The translations under genes were made by a program, and so were the position numbers. The notes under the pieces are model-generated. The model saw only the letters and a program-made list of their open reading frames with translations. It had not been told where the DNA came from and ran no database searches. Shown here piece by piece: positions 25,332-37,200 of a DNA stretch of 64,000 nucleotides (position 1 is its first letter; every line of letters begins with the position of its first letter). The stretch spans positions 93,442-157,441 of the forward strand of contig CANMML010000007.1 of assembly GCA_947499005.1 (NCBI GenBank), given 5' to 3'. This DNA comes from an uncultured Aquimarina sp. (GTDB lineage Bacteria; Bacteroidota; Bacteroidia; Flavobacteriales; Flavobacteriaceae).

Positions 25332-26717
25332 ATGAACAATTTAAAAATAATAGGAAGTGAAGAGTGGTGTGATTTTCCATTACTCGGAATCCCAGCAATT
25401 AAAGCTCGTATTGATTCGGGAGCGCAGACGTCATCTATTCAGGCTAGCAAGGTTAAGGTGTTTTATAAAGATATGGAAGAATGGGTGCGTTTTGAAGTAA
25501 ATCCTTTAAAAGAAAATAGAAGTATTAGTATTAAGTGCGAGTCCAAAATCTTTGATAGAAGAAACGTAAAGAGTTCGACAGGGATATCTGAAGAGCGGTT
25601 GGTTATAAAATCTAATGTTTCTATTGGAGAAGATAATTTTGAAATAGAACTCACCTTAGCCAATCGAGATTCCATGGAGTTTAAAATGCTATTAGGGCGA
25701 GAAGCTTTAAACAACAGGTATTTAGTGAATTCTTCGGATAAATTTATACAGTCACCTTTATCTTTAGAGGCACTAGGTGAAAAGTATGCTGTTTTTAAAA
25801 AAGAAAGTACTGGACTAAAGATCGCCTTATTGGCAAGTAATACCGAATTGTATAGCAATAAAAGGATTATGGAAGCAGGAAAAGCGAGAGGTCATGAAAT
25901 GGTGTTTTTAGATGTTAAGCAAGCTTACATGAAATTCGATGCCAAAGAACCTCAAATAAGGTATAGAGGAGGGAATGTTATTGATGAGTTCGATGCCATT
26001 ATTCCACGAATTAAACCCTCAGCGACATTTTATGCTTGTGCGCTTATTAGACAATTTGATTCTATGGGAACTTATTGTTTGAATTCGGCTTCGGCTATTA
26101 CACAGTCACGAGATAAATTATTAGCTACACAGATTTTTGCCAAGAATGATATTCAGATACCAATTACTGGGTTTGCAAATTCTCCTTTAGATACGAAAGA
26201 TTTAATAAAAATGGTAAATGGAGCACCTCTTATAGTAAAGCTTTTAGAGAGCACTCAAGGACAAGGAGTCATTTTAGCAGAAACAAATAAAGCTGCGGAA
26301 AGTGTAATAAATGCTTTTAAGAGTGTTAAAACCAATATTCTTGTGCAAGAATTTATAAAAGAAGCCAATGGGCAAGATATTCGTTGTTTTGTTATTAATG
26401 GAAAAGTAGTGGCTTCCATGCAACGACAAGCAGAGAAAGGAGAGTTTCGAGCAAACATTCATCAAGGAGGAACGGCTTCTAAGATTAAGATTACACCCGA
26501 AGAAAGAAAACTAGCCATTAAAGCTGCTAAGATTTTAGATTTGCCTGTGGCTGGAGTCGATATTATTCGATCAAATAAAGGGGCTTTATTGTTAGAGGTA
26601 AATTCTTCTCCTGGGTTACAAGGAATAGAATCTGCTACAGGTTTGGATGTAGCGAATATGATGATTGAAGCTATTGAAAAGAAGTTGAAATATAATTCTG
26701 ATAATAATTATGTATAG
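25332..26717 (+). CDS. Fusion of a retropepsin-like (RimB-type) protease and a RimK-type ATP-grasp glutamate ligase
   Basis: 461 residues from the ATG at 25332; a GTG at 25314 adds six lysine-rich residues and is less likely. Residues 1-150 are the ATP-dependent zinc protease family with the aspartate motif RIDSGAQTSS (D28) and the second MLLGREAL. From about 160 comes a RimK ATP-grasp ligase: LNSASAITQSRDKLLA, LLESTQGQGVIL, VQEFIKEANGQDIRCFV and LLLEVNSSPGLQGIE. RimK adds glutamates to protein S6 and RimB trims them in E. coli. The fusion implies one control unit for the same modification. Confidence 0.85.
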   Translation: MNNLKIIGSEEWCDFPLLGIPAIKARIDSGAQTSSIQASKVKVFYKDMEEWVRFEVNPLKENRSISIKCESKIFDRRNVKSSTGISEERLVIKSNVSIGEDNFEIELTLANRDSMEFKMLLGREALNNRYLVNSSDKFIQSPLSLEALGEKYAVFKKESTGLKIALLASNTELYSNKRIMEAGKARGHEMVFLDVKQAYMKFDAKEPQIRYRGGNVIDEFDAIIPRIKPSATFYACALIRQFDSMGTYCLNSASAITQSRDKLLATQIFAKNDIQIPITGFANSPLDTKDLIKMVNGAPLIVKLLESTQGQGVILAETNKAAESVINAFKSVKTNILVQEFIKEANGQDIRCFVINGKVVASMQRQAEKGEFRANIHQGGTASKIKITPEERKLAIKAAKILDLPVAGVDIIRSNKGALLLEVNSSPGLQGIESATGLDVANMMIEAIEKKLKYNSDNNYV

Positions 26718-26744
26718 TTAAGAATATAGAGGCTCATAATATAA

Positions 26745-26930
<186 letters not shown>

Positions 26931-26954
26931 TTTACTCAAAACAAACACAGTTTT

Positions 26955-28562
26955 ATGAAATTAAAAACATCATTGTTATTTGTCCTACTAGGGATAGATT
27001 CAATTTTTAGTCAAATTTCAATTCCCTATAGTCATACAAGAAATGGGGATATCATTTTGAATCAATTCAACACTTTTTTTAATGATGAATATGGAGGAAC
27101 CACTATTTATTTGGAGTCTGAATATGATAAGTTTGAAAAAGGCTTTCTAAAGTTGAAGTTTGAAGACATGTCGAAACCAGCATATATTAAATTTTTAACT
27201 AATAAAGTAAATGCTAAGTTCTCGGCAAGCGAAGAATTTTCAACTAAAATAAAAGCAGAAGACTTGGAATATTTTACTACAAAAGTAGACTCATTTTTTG
27301 TGGCTAAAAATATTCAAATAAAAGATAAAGTTATATCTGAACCATCTATAGTTCAACATATAGCGACATTTGAAAATAGTGCTTTTGCTTTATACTATGA
27401 TATAGGCTTTAATGGAATAGTAAAAAAGAAGTTTTTTATTAGAAAGACCAAAGATAAGGGAATATGGGAGAAAATTGATCTTAAGAACGACCCAGAACGC
27501 ACCTTTTTTATAGGGTTTAGAGCAAAAGAAAAATACATTGATAAAAAAGAATTATCCATTGAGGATTTTTTAAATACTATAAAAATTGAGAAATACTCTA
27601 ACAATATTGAAGTAGGCAAATCTATTTTCTTTGATAAGCAATGGCGAGAATTAGAAAATAGAAAAAAAGCTTTTTATTATGCTTCAGTTAATAAGGATGA
27701 AAATGATTTATTTAGACTTGAAGTCAAAAGAATTTCTGATAATAGAAAACAATTAGATTTTAAGCTATCATCACTTAACCCATTCAAGAAATCTGGAGAA
27801 ATGATAGAATATGATGGGGAAGGAAAAGTTTTCTCTAAAAGGTTTTATGAAGATGATAAATTGAAGTCGTATAAAGTTTTAGGAAATAATGGGTATATTT
27901 TATCAGCTATTAAGGCCTATGATGATGATGATGAGTTATCGTCTACTACATTTAATAAAATTGGTGAAAATGAGATAAATTTAACTTCTACGGATACATT
28001 TAATTGGAAAGTTGATTCGTTAGAATTAGAATTCAAGCAAAATGTAAAGCAACTAAATCAAGTTAGACTATTAACTGATGACGCAGCAATGATTCTATAT
28101 AATATCAAGAATGATGTATCTCAAAACTTTAACAGTGGTAACCTTGATAGTGCTTTGAAAAATTATATCAGGGAACAACCAAATTTTAAGAAAGAACGAT
28201 TTAATAATGATTTGGAAGGTACTATTTTGTTACAACTAGACACAGATTACAAAGGTAGGGTAGTAAACTATGAGATTTTAAATAAGTTAGGTAGTGAAAT
28301 GGATGAGTGGGTGAATAGTTTTTGTAATAAAAGAATGACTCCTAAAAGTTCTTCCAAGATAAAATTTAAAGGTATTAAATTAGAAGATAAGCAAGCAAGA
28401 TGTCGTTTTTTATTACCAGTCAATTTTCAGCATAGGCAGTTTTATAAAACATTTTCTAGGCCGAATTATAATTTCCACCATTTTATGTTTCAACAGCAAT
28501 GGCAACAACAATGGCAAATGCAGCAAATGAATATTCCTAATATTCCATCGGTAAGATTTTAA
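26955..28562 (+). CDS. Secreted protein with MORN-like and TonB_C-like parts
   Basis: 535 residues from the ATG at 26955, which begins a signal peptide (MKLKTSLLFVLLGIDSIFSQ). The in-frame ATG at 26928 lies in the T run of the duplicated terminator and is unlikely to be used. The middle has a short toxin/MORN-like stretch (EMIEYDGEGKVFSKRFYEDD). The C-terminal part (GTILLQLDTDYKGRVVNYEIL, then MDEWVNSF) resembles the TonB C-terminal domain. The end is rich in Q, W and M. The function is unknown. Confidence 0.6.
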   Translation: MKLKTSLLFVLLGIDSIFSQISIPYSHTRNGDIILNQFNTFFNDEYGGTTIYLESEYDKFEKGFLKLKFEDMSKPAYIKFLTNKVNAKFSASEEFSTKIKAEDLEYFTTKVDSFFVAKNIQIKDKVISEPSIVQHIATFENSAFALYYDIGFNGIVKKKFFIRKTKDKGIWEKIDLKNDPERTFFIGFRAKEKYIDKKELSIEDFLNTIKIEKYSNNIEVGKSIFFDKQWRELENRKKAFYYASVNKDENDLFRLEVKRISDNRKQLDFKLSSLNPFKKSGEMIEYDGEGKVFSKRFYEDDKLKSYKVLGNNGYILSAIKAYDDDDELSSTTFNKIGENEINLTSTDTFNWKVDSLELEFKQNVKQLNQVRLLTDDAAMILYNIKNDVSQNFNSGNLDSALKNYIREQPNFKKERFNNDLEGTILLQLDTDYKGRVVNYEILNKLGSEMDEWVNSFCNKRMTPKSSSKIKFKGIKLEDKQARCRFLLPVNFQHRQFYKTFSRPNYNFHHFMFQQQWQQQWQMQQMNIPNIPSVRF

Positions 28563-28573
28563 AGGGCTCAACA

Positions 28574-28601
28574 AAACCATTCTATATAGGATGGTTTTTT
28601 T
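28574..28601 (+). terminator. Terminator between the TonB_C-like gene and metY
   Basis: AACCAT (28575-28580) pairs with ATGGTT (28591-28596) and is followed by five Ts, 13 bases after the stop codon. Confidence 0.75.
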
Positions 28602-28612
28602 GCTATCTTTAA

Positions 28613-29947
<1,335 letters not shown>

Positions 29948-30076
29948 TATATAGTTTTCTGTTCTTGTATAAAAGTTCAGTTATATATAATATAACTCTA
30001 TGCTTAAAATTTTTATCAAAAAAATAACTGTTTGTATGTGTTTTTAATTAGATTTGACATCTATTAAATTAATTAC

Positions 30077-31972
30077 ATGAAAATGAGAATAAAAACAGTT
30101 ATTTATTTATTAGCTACATATTCAACACTTTATTTATTAAGTTGTGAAACAGAAGACGGAGCGATAGGTGAAAAAGGAGAAGTTGGTGAACAAGGAATAA
30201 ATGGAACTAATGGGATCAATGGTGAAGATGGGATCAATGGTGAAGATGGGAAGAATATAGTTTCTTTAACATCAGTAGAGTTAGCAGGAGTAAATTGTTC
30301 TGCAGGTGGTTTGAGAATTGACCTAGGATTAGATTTAAATGAAAATAATGTGTTAGATACTGAGGAAATAACTAATACAGATTATGTGTGTAACGGTATT
30401 GATGGAGTTAATGGAAGATCTGTTTTGTTTTCTAGTGAAGATGAAATAAATGGTGATAATTGCGAATTCGGAGGAATAAAAATCAATATTGGAATTGATA
30501 TTAATGCTAACAGTATTTTAGATGATTCTGAAATTACAGTAGTCGATTATGTTTGTAATGGAGGCGAAAGTACGAATGGAGGGGTCACCTTTATAAGTAT
30601 AACAGGAGACATATCTGATGAAGAGGCCCAACAAATGATTTCTAGAGCAGGTGAAAACACGCAATTTATTGATGTTCAAAATACTACAAATCTGACATCA
30701 TTAAACCTAGAAGGGCTAAGCGAAGTTTTAGAAGTCAGTATTGCCCGTAATAAATCGTTAGTAAATATTTCTCTTCCCGAGTTAAAAGATGTAACAAGGT
30801 CTATAACTATAGTAGATAATGAATTGTTGTCTTCTGTAAATATGCCTTTATTAGAAAATTGTGAAAATATAAATGTATTTAATAACGAAAAATTGAGTGA
30901 ACTAGAATTTCCTTTATTAAGTAGAACTTCATTAATAAGAGTAGAGTCAAATACAAACCTAAATAGTATTTCATTTCCAGAATTGGTAGATACCTTATCA
31001 GATAATAGTTCGATAGATATTTTGAAAAATCCAGCTCTTGAAAGTATTCAAATAAATAAGTTGGTTAATTACGGAAGTATAACTTTAGAAGAAAACGATG
31101 ACTTAAACTTAATTTCATTTTCTATTTTAGAAACCCTAGAGTCTCTTAAAATAATTGCACCTCGTGAAGGAGGGAATGAAAGTTTAGTAGAAATTTCAAT
31201 TCCATCATTAATTAATGTAGGTTTATTGCAATTATTTAATAATCAATCGTTAAATACAATTAATCTTGATAACTTAGAAACAGCAGAGATAATTACAATT
31301 GATAATTGCAATTCATTAAAAAACTTTAATGTCCCAAGTCTTATTGATATTGAATCTTTTGGTTGTTTTTCAAATGGAAATTTAGAAGTACTTAATGTTG
31401 ATGCATTAGAAAGGGCATCTGTAGTTATTATATTAGCAAATGATTCGCTTCAAGAATTGACTTTCGATTTGTTAGGAGAAGTAGAAAGTTTACAAGTTTC
31501 TAACAATAACAGTTTGTTAAATTTTGATTTCCCAAGTATGTTGTCTACAGGTAATTTAAGTATTTTTAATAATGAAGTTCTTAGCTTAATTAATTTTCAA
31601 TCTTTGACAGATATTGGTTTTAATACTTCACGTTCTGATAGCAGACTCAGTATTATAGGAAATCAATCCATTTCAAATATTTCCTTTCCTAGCCTTAATA
31701 GGTTAAGGGGATCTTTTGAAATTTCAAATAATTTAGAACTAGCGTCTATTAATTTTTCTAATCTAGAATCTATAGTAGAAAATGATTCTGAAAATAAGAT
31801 ATTGATATCTTCAAACAATATACAAGTATCACAAATCGATTTATTTTTAGAAACACTAGCTTCTTTTGATCCTCCTATGGAAGGGTACATATTTGATATA
31901 TCAGGAATAAATTTTGAAGACTTAAATTCAGATAATATTGACATTCTATCAATCAATAATACATTCAATTAG
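30077..31972 (+). CDS. Lipoprotein with collagen-like repeats, DUF7151-like repeats and leucine-rich repeats
   Basis: 631 residues. The lipobox LLSCETEDG is followed by G-x-y triplets (GEKGEVGEQGINGTNG, then two near-identical GINGED repeats). Two copies of a 50-residue cysteine-containing unit follow (VNCSAGGLRIDLGLDLNENN and DNCEFGGIKINIGIDINANS, each closing with DYVCNG). The rest is an irregular leucine-rich region with SLNLEGLSEVLEVSI and INLDNLETAEIIT-type turns. It is probably a surface adhesin or cell-wall-facing protein; the ligand is unknown. Its terminator follows at 31999. Confidence 0.75.
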   Translation: MKMRIKTVIYLLATYSTLYLLSCETEDGAIGEKGEVGEQGINGTNGINGEDGINGEDGKNIVSLTSVELAGVNCSAGGLRIDLGLDLNENNVLDTEEITNTDYVCNGIDGVNGRSVLFSSEDEINGDNCEFGGIKINIGIDINANSILDDSEITVVDYVCNGGESTNGGVTFISITGDISDEEAQQMISRAGENTQFIDVQNTTNLTSLNLEGLSEVLEVSIARNKSLVNISLPELKDVTRSITIVDNELLSSVNMPLLENCENINVFNNEKLSELEFPLLSRTSLIRVESNTNLNSISFPELVDTLSDNSSIDILKNPALESIQINKLVNYGSITLEENDDLNLISFSILETLESLKIIAPREGGNESLVEISIPSLINVGLLQLFNNQSLNTINLDNLETAEIITIDNCNSLKNFNVPSLIDIESFGCFSNGNLEVLNVDALERASVVIILANDSLQELTFDLLGEVESLQVSNNNSLLNFDFPSMLSTGNLSIFNNEVLSLINFQSLTDIGFNTSRSDSRLSIIGNQSISNISFPSLNRLRGSFEISNNLELASINFSNLESIVENDSENKILISSNNIQVSQIDLFLETLASFDPPMEGYIFDISGINFEDLNSDNIDILSINNTFN

Positions 31973-31998
31973 TAAGAAACAAAGTCCTTGTTTTTTAG

Positions 31999-32029
31999 AG
32001 AACCTTCGTTTATGGAGGTTCTTTTTTTT
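31999..32029 (+). terminator. Terminator after the leucine-rich lipoprotein
   Basis: AGAACCT (31999-32005) pairs with AGGTTCT (32016-32022), then seven Ts. Confidence 0.8.
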
Positions 32030-32118
32030 AATAATTGTAGCATATCTATTTCATATAGGTGTGCTATTTGTTTTATATACGTCTAAATACGTTTTTGTAA
32101 GATATAATGCTTTTTGAA

Positions 32119-32162
32119 TGTAGGTGTTGATTTTTTTTATCAGACAAAACCTACATTTTTTT
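32119..32162 (+). terminator. Second hairpin with T run before the GH16 gene (attenuator candidate)
   Basis: TGTAGGT (32119-32125) pairs with ACCTACA (32149-32155), followed by TTTTTTT. The leucine-rich gene already has a terminator 90 bases earlier, so this one either stops short upstream transcripts or controls entry into the GH16 gene at 32229. Confidence 0.5.
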
Positions 32163-32228
32163 GTAATTTGCAGGGTATAACTAATCATAGATCATCATTT
32201 TAAATCCTCAAAAATTTAATCATTCATT

Positions 32229-34073
32229 ATGAAAAAAATTATTTGTTTGTTGCCATTGTTGGCAAGTATGTATTCCTACGCTCAAAGAGATGACATGGGA
32301 TTCGATTTTGATAACACGGCACTACCTACTGAAGTTCAAAGTTTAAGTGATTGGAGTGCTGTACCAAGTGCTTCAGATGATTTTGATTATACAGATAAAA
32401 CAGATTCTAAATTTACTTCTACATGGGATGAGGCTTATAACCCTGACCCAGGTTTTGTAGGCCCTGGTCAAACACGCTGGGTGACAACAGATCCTAATAC
32501 TCCTAATGATGCTAATGCTATTTTAGTAAATAATGGAAATCTGGAGATTCGCGCTTTTCCAGGGGGGAGTAACACAGATCCAGATGGGACGATTACTAAT
32601 TTTACAGATCGTTTTGTTAATTGTGGAATAGTAAGTTCTAAAAATACAGTTACCTATCCATTGTATATGGAAGCGAAAATTAAAATCGCTAACATAGAGA
32701 ACTCCTCTAACTTTTGGATGCTTAATGAATGTGATAATGAAGAAATAGATGTGTTAGAGTGTTATGGAGGAGCAAAAAATAGAGATGCTTCTGGAAATGT
32801 AACTTCGGGTGATGCTACATTCTACACTCGACAAATGTCTACCAATTTTCATATTTGGCATAGAGTAGGAGGGCAGGATCATGGAGCCCCTAGTGGAACG
32901 GATAATTGTGGAGGTAAAGATTTGACAGATTTTACCTACCAAACTTTCTTTACAACAAATCCTAGTGACGCTAACTTCAATTCTAATGCAACAGATAATT
33001 GGAGAGATGCTTTCCATACTTTCGGAGTATTGTGGTTAAGTCCTACAGACATTAGATATTATATTGATGGAATTCCTAGAAATAATGGAAGTCATTTTGT
33101 TCCTTTACGAGAAGCTTCAAATCTTACAGGATCATTGGCAACAGCTAGATTGCAATGTCCAAATGCAGCGGTTTTAAATTGTGCTACTACGGATCTTTTG
33201 GCGGACGTTCAAGGACAATCAGGTGGAGGTGTACCTTATCCAAATCGTCAATTTGATGATCCTTCATTTATTATACTAGATACAGAATCACATGCGGGGA
33301 GACCTTTAGAATCTATTACAAACCTTAATGATAATTCATTAAATGTAACATTAGTTGATTGGGTAAGAGTATATACTCCAGATACGCCAATTAATGTACA
33401 AAATAGAACTAGATCAATTTCATTTGACAATAGAGCAGACTTTATTCCGAATGGAGGAACTACTCCTCAATTTGAAATAGGAGAAACTGTAGGGTTAGAT
33501 ATAACCTATCAAACAGGTATTAATGATGGTGTAGAAGAAGACTTAGATTTTGTTGCTGTACAGATTTTAGAAACCGATGAAAATGGAGATAGAGTTGCTT
33601 TAGGTCCTTTTGTAACCGTTGTTCCGGGTAGTGGAGATAATATGGGGCAAGTTCAAAACTTTCAAATAACCATTCCTTCAAATTATGCTAGAACAGGGGA
33701 TAACTCAGCAGCTTTTACAGGCCCAATTCCTACAATGACAGAGCTTGATGCAGGTCATAATCTAGAGTTGTTAGTTTTTGTTTCTGTAGATAGTTTTGCA
33801 GGATTTGCAAATGCAGATACTGATATTATATTAACATCAAATACATTATCTACTGCAAATCCTCTAAGTACTACTGAAGTGATATTATCTCCAAACCCTT
33901 TTTCTTCGGAATTTGAAATTAATTCTGAAATTAATGAAGCATGGAAATTATACGATCTGAATGGTAAGATAGTAGCTACAGGAACAGGTAATATTGTTAA
34001 TGGAGATGCGCTAACTTCTGGAATATACTTATTATCAGTTAATGGAAGTACGATCAAAGTAATTAAAGAATAA
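32229..34073 (+). CDS. Secreted GH16 glycoside hydrolase with type IX secretion C-terminal domain
   Basis: 614 residues: signal peptide ending YSYAQ, a GH16 domain to about residue 385, and a T9SS type A sorting domain (about 545-614, with ILSPNPFSSEFEI and a closing STIKVIKE). The GH16 catalytic motif is complete as E172-I-D174-V-L-E177 in NEEIDVLECYGG. The surrounding WMLNECDNEEID and FHIWHRVGGQD fit agarase/porphyranase-like members of the family better than laminarinases, but the substrate is a guess. It would be exported by T9SS and cut sulfated or agar-type galactans outside the cell. Confidence 0.85.
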   Translation: MKKIICLLPLLASMYSYAQRDDMGFDFDNTALPTEVQSLSDWSAVPSASDDFDYTDKTDSKFTSTWDEAYNPDPGFVGPGQTRWVTTDPNTPNDANAILVNNGNLEIRAFPGGSNTDPDGTITNFTDRFVNCGIVSSKNTVTYPLYMEAKIKIANIENSSNFWMLNECDNEEIDVLECYGGAKNRDASGNVTSGDATFYTRQMSTNFHIWHRVGGQDHGAPSGTDNCGGKDLTDFTYQTFFTTNPSDANFNSNATDNWRDAFHTFGVLWLSPTDIRYYIDGIPRNNGSHFVPLREASNLTGSLATARLQCPNAAVLNCATTDLLADVQGQSGGGVPYPNRQFDDPSFIILDTESHAGRPLESITNLNDNSLNVTLVDWVRVYTPDTPINVQNRTRSISFDNRADFIPNGGTTPQFEIGETVGLDITYQTGINDGVEEDLDFVAVQILETDENGDRVALGPFVTVVPGSGDNMGQVQNFQITIPSNYARTGDNSAAFTGPIPTMTELDAGHNLELLVFVSVDSFAGFANADTDIILTSNTLSTANPLSTTEVILSPNPFSSEFEINSEINEAWKLYDLNGKIVATGTGNIVNGDALTSGIYLLSVNGSTIKVIKE

Positions 34074-34095
34074 GTATTAAAATTCAATAATTTTT

Positions 34096-34126
34096 AAAAA
34101 GCCGAATCCTAATGATTCGGCTTTTT
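34096..34126 (+). terminator. Strong terminator after the GH16 gene
   Basis: AAAAAGCCGAATC (34096-34108) pairs with GATTCGGCTTTTT (34114-34126) with a 5-base loop. Confidence 0.92.
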
Positions 34127-34180
34127 CATTTCCTGTTAACAAAATTTAATTTAGGTGTTACCTAATTGTTGGAATAGCCG

Positions 34181-34188
34181 TAATTTTG
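34181..34188 (+). promoter_or_regulatory. -7 element of purL
   Basis: TAATTTTG fits TAnnTTTG and lies 32 bases before the purL ATG. No clear -33 element at the usual distance. Confidence 0.4.
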
Positions 34189-34219
34189 CATTTTTATTGA
34201 ACGTTTCAATTCCATACGT

Positions 34220-37200
34220 ATGATTCACTTTTTTGGAAGCGAACAGTCAAAAATTTTTGCTGTTCAGACCGAGGGAAATTTAGACAAAGTTGATATTCAA
34301 AAACTAACTTGGTTATTTGGAGATCAACCTAAAGTTGAAAAAGAAAATTTAGTAGCGACTTTTGTGGGGCCTAGAGCAGCTATGATTACTCCTTGGAGTA
34401 CGAATGCTGTGGAAATTACTCAGAATATGGGAGTTTCAGGAATCATTCGTATCGAAGAATTCAAAAGCGTTGCAAAAGATTTTAACGATTTTGATCCAAT
34501 GCTTTCGGCTAAGTTTGAAGGCTTACATCAAGATACGTTTACTATTGATATTGAACCAGAAGCTATTCTTTCTATAGAAGATATTGCCGCTTATAATATT
34601 CAAGAAGGACTTTCATTAAGTGACGAAGAAGTGACTTATTTGGAAGGCGTAGCTGAAAAAATCGGAAGAAAATTAACAGATTCTGAAGTATTTGGATTCT
34701 CACAAGTAAATTCGGAACACTGTCGTCACAAGATTTTTAATGGAACTTTTGTGATTGACGGAGAAGAGAAAGAAACTTCTTTGTTTAAATTAATTAAGAA
34801 GACTTCTCAAGAAAATCATAATGGAATTGTTTCTGCATATAAAGACAATGTAGCTTTTGTAAAAGGACCAAAAGTAACTCAGTTTGCACCGAAATCTCCA
34901 AACAAACCAGATTACTACGAAGAGAAGGAATTTGAAAGTGTAATTTCTATAAAAGCAGAAACACATAATTTTCCAACAACGGTAGAGCCATTTAATGGAG
35001 CGGCAACAGGAGCTGGAGGAGAAATTCGTGACCGTTTAGCTGGGGGTAAAGGATCTTTGCCATTAGCAGGTACAGCAGTATATATGACTTCTTATTCTCG
35101 TTTAGAGGAGAACAGACCTTGGGAGCAAAAGGTGGAAGAACGCCAGTGGTTATATCAAACACCAATGGATATCTTAATCAAAGCTTCTAATGGAGCTTCA
35201 GATTTTGGAAATAAATTTGGGCAGCCTCTAATTACAGGTTCTGTTTTGACGTTCGAGCACGCCTCGACTCCGCTCGGCGCAGGTGAGGAAGAGCGCATTA
35301 TTGGATACGATAAAGTAATCATGCAAGCTGGTGGTATTGGATATGGAAAAGCAGAACAAGCGATAAAGGATAAACCAAATACAGATGACGAGATTGTTAT
35401 CTTAGGAGGAGAAAATTACCGTATCGGTATGGGAGGAGCAGCAGTTTCTTCAGCAGATACTGGAGGAAATAATTCAGGGATTGAGTTAAATGCGATTCAG
35501 CGTTCTAACCCTGAAATGCAAAAGCGAGCTGCTAATGCCATTCGTGGTATGGTTGAAAGTGATCAAAACCCAATAGTTTCTATTCATGACCATGGAGCAG
35601 GAGGACACTTAAATTGTCTTTCTGAATTAGTAGAAGAAACAGGAGGGAAGATCGATTTGGATAAACTTCCAGTAGGTGATCCAACACTTTCAGCAAAAGA
35701 GATCATTGGAAACGAGTCTCAGGAACGTATGGGGCTTGTAATCGATTCTAAAAGTTTAGAAACGCTTACCGAAATTGCAGAGCGTGAAAGAGCTCCAATT
35801 TATGCAGTTGGAAAAGTAACAGGAGATGACCGTTTTACATTTGAATCTGCTACCAATGGTGATAAACCAATGGATTTAGCTATGGACGATATGTTCGGTA
35901 GTTCTCCTAAAACAATTATGAAGGATGAAACTGTAGTGTATAACTACGATGGTGTTTCTTATGATAGTTCAAAAATTCAGGATTACGTTAGTCAAGTATT
36001 ACAATTAGAGGCGGTAGCTTGTAAAGACTGGTTAACAAATAAAGTAGATCGTTGTGTTGGTGGTCGTGTGGCAAAGCAACAATGTGCTGGGCCTTTACAA
36101 TTACCATTGAATAATGTTGGGGTAATGGCATTAGATTATGCTTCGACACATGGAGTTGCTAATTCTATTGGGCATTCACCTTTAACAGGATTAATTGATC
36201 CTAAGGCAGGGAGTAAAAATGCCATTGCTGAATCCTTAACGAATATTGTTTGGGCTCCTTTAGATGAAGGCTTAAAGTCTATTTCGTTATCAGCAAACTG
36301 GATGTGGCCTTGTAATAATAAAGGAGAAGATGCTCGTTTGTATAGCGCTGTAGAAGCCGTTTCAGAGTTTGCTATCAACTTAGGAATCAATGTGCCGACA
36401 GGTAAAGATTCGTTGTCAATGAAGCAAAAATATGCGGACAAAGATGTTATTGCTCCAGGTACAGTTATCATTTCTGCAGCAGGACATTGTTCTGATATTA
36501 ATAAGGTTGTAGAACCCGTATTACAAAAAGGAGCGGGAAGTATTTACTACATCAACGTTTCTGGAGATGACTTTAAATTAGGAGGTTCTTCTTTTGCTCA
36601 AATTTTGAATAAAATAGGAACTGAAGCACCAACGATTGTAAATGATAATAACGTTGCTACAATTTTCAATACGTTACAGCATTTAATAAAAGAGGATCAA
36701 ATTGTTGCTGGGCATGATATAGGTTCTGGTGGTTTAATTACGACCTTGTTAGAATTGTGTTTTGCAGATAATGATCTTGGTGCTACTATTGATTTGTCAG
36801 GATTAGGAGAAGCAGATACTACTAAAGTATTATTTGCAGAAAATATAGGTTTAGTATTTCAAGCGAATGATAATGCGACTGTAGAGTCAACATTATCTGC
36901 TGCAGGTATCTCTTTTAATAAAATAGGAGAAGTAGTTGTAGGGAGTACTTTAGAAGTTAATAATGCAGGAAGTACTGTAAGTTTTAATATTCCAGAATTA
37001 AGAGATACTTGGTTTAAGACTTCTTATTTATTAGATACAAAGCAAAGTGGAGCAGTAAAAGCGAAAGAACGTTTTGATAACTATAAAAACCAAGCATTAG
37101 ACTTTGTATTCCCAGAAGGTTTTACAGGTAAAAAGCCAGTCTTCGGTTCCGCTCAGGCTTCTGGCTCATCAAGTGAAGTCGATAAGGATGTCATCTTGAG

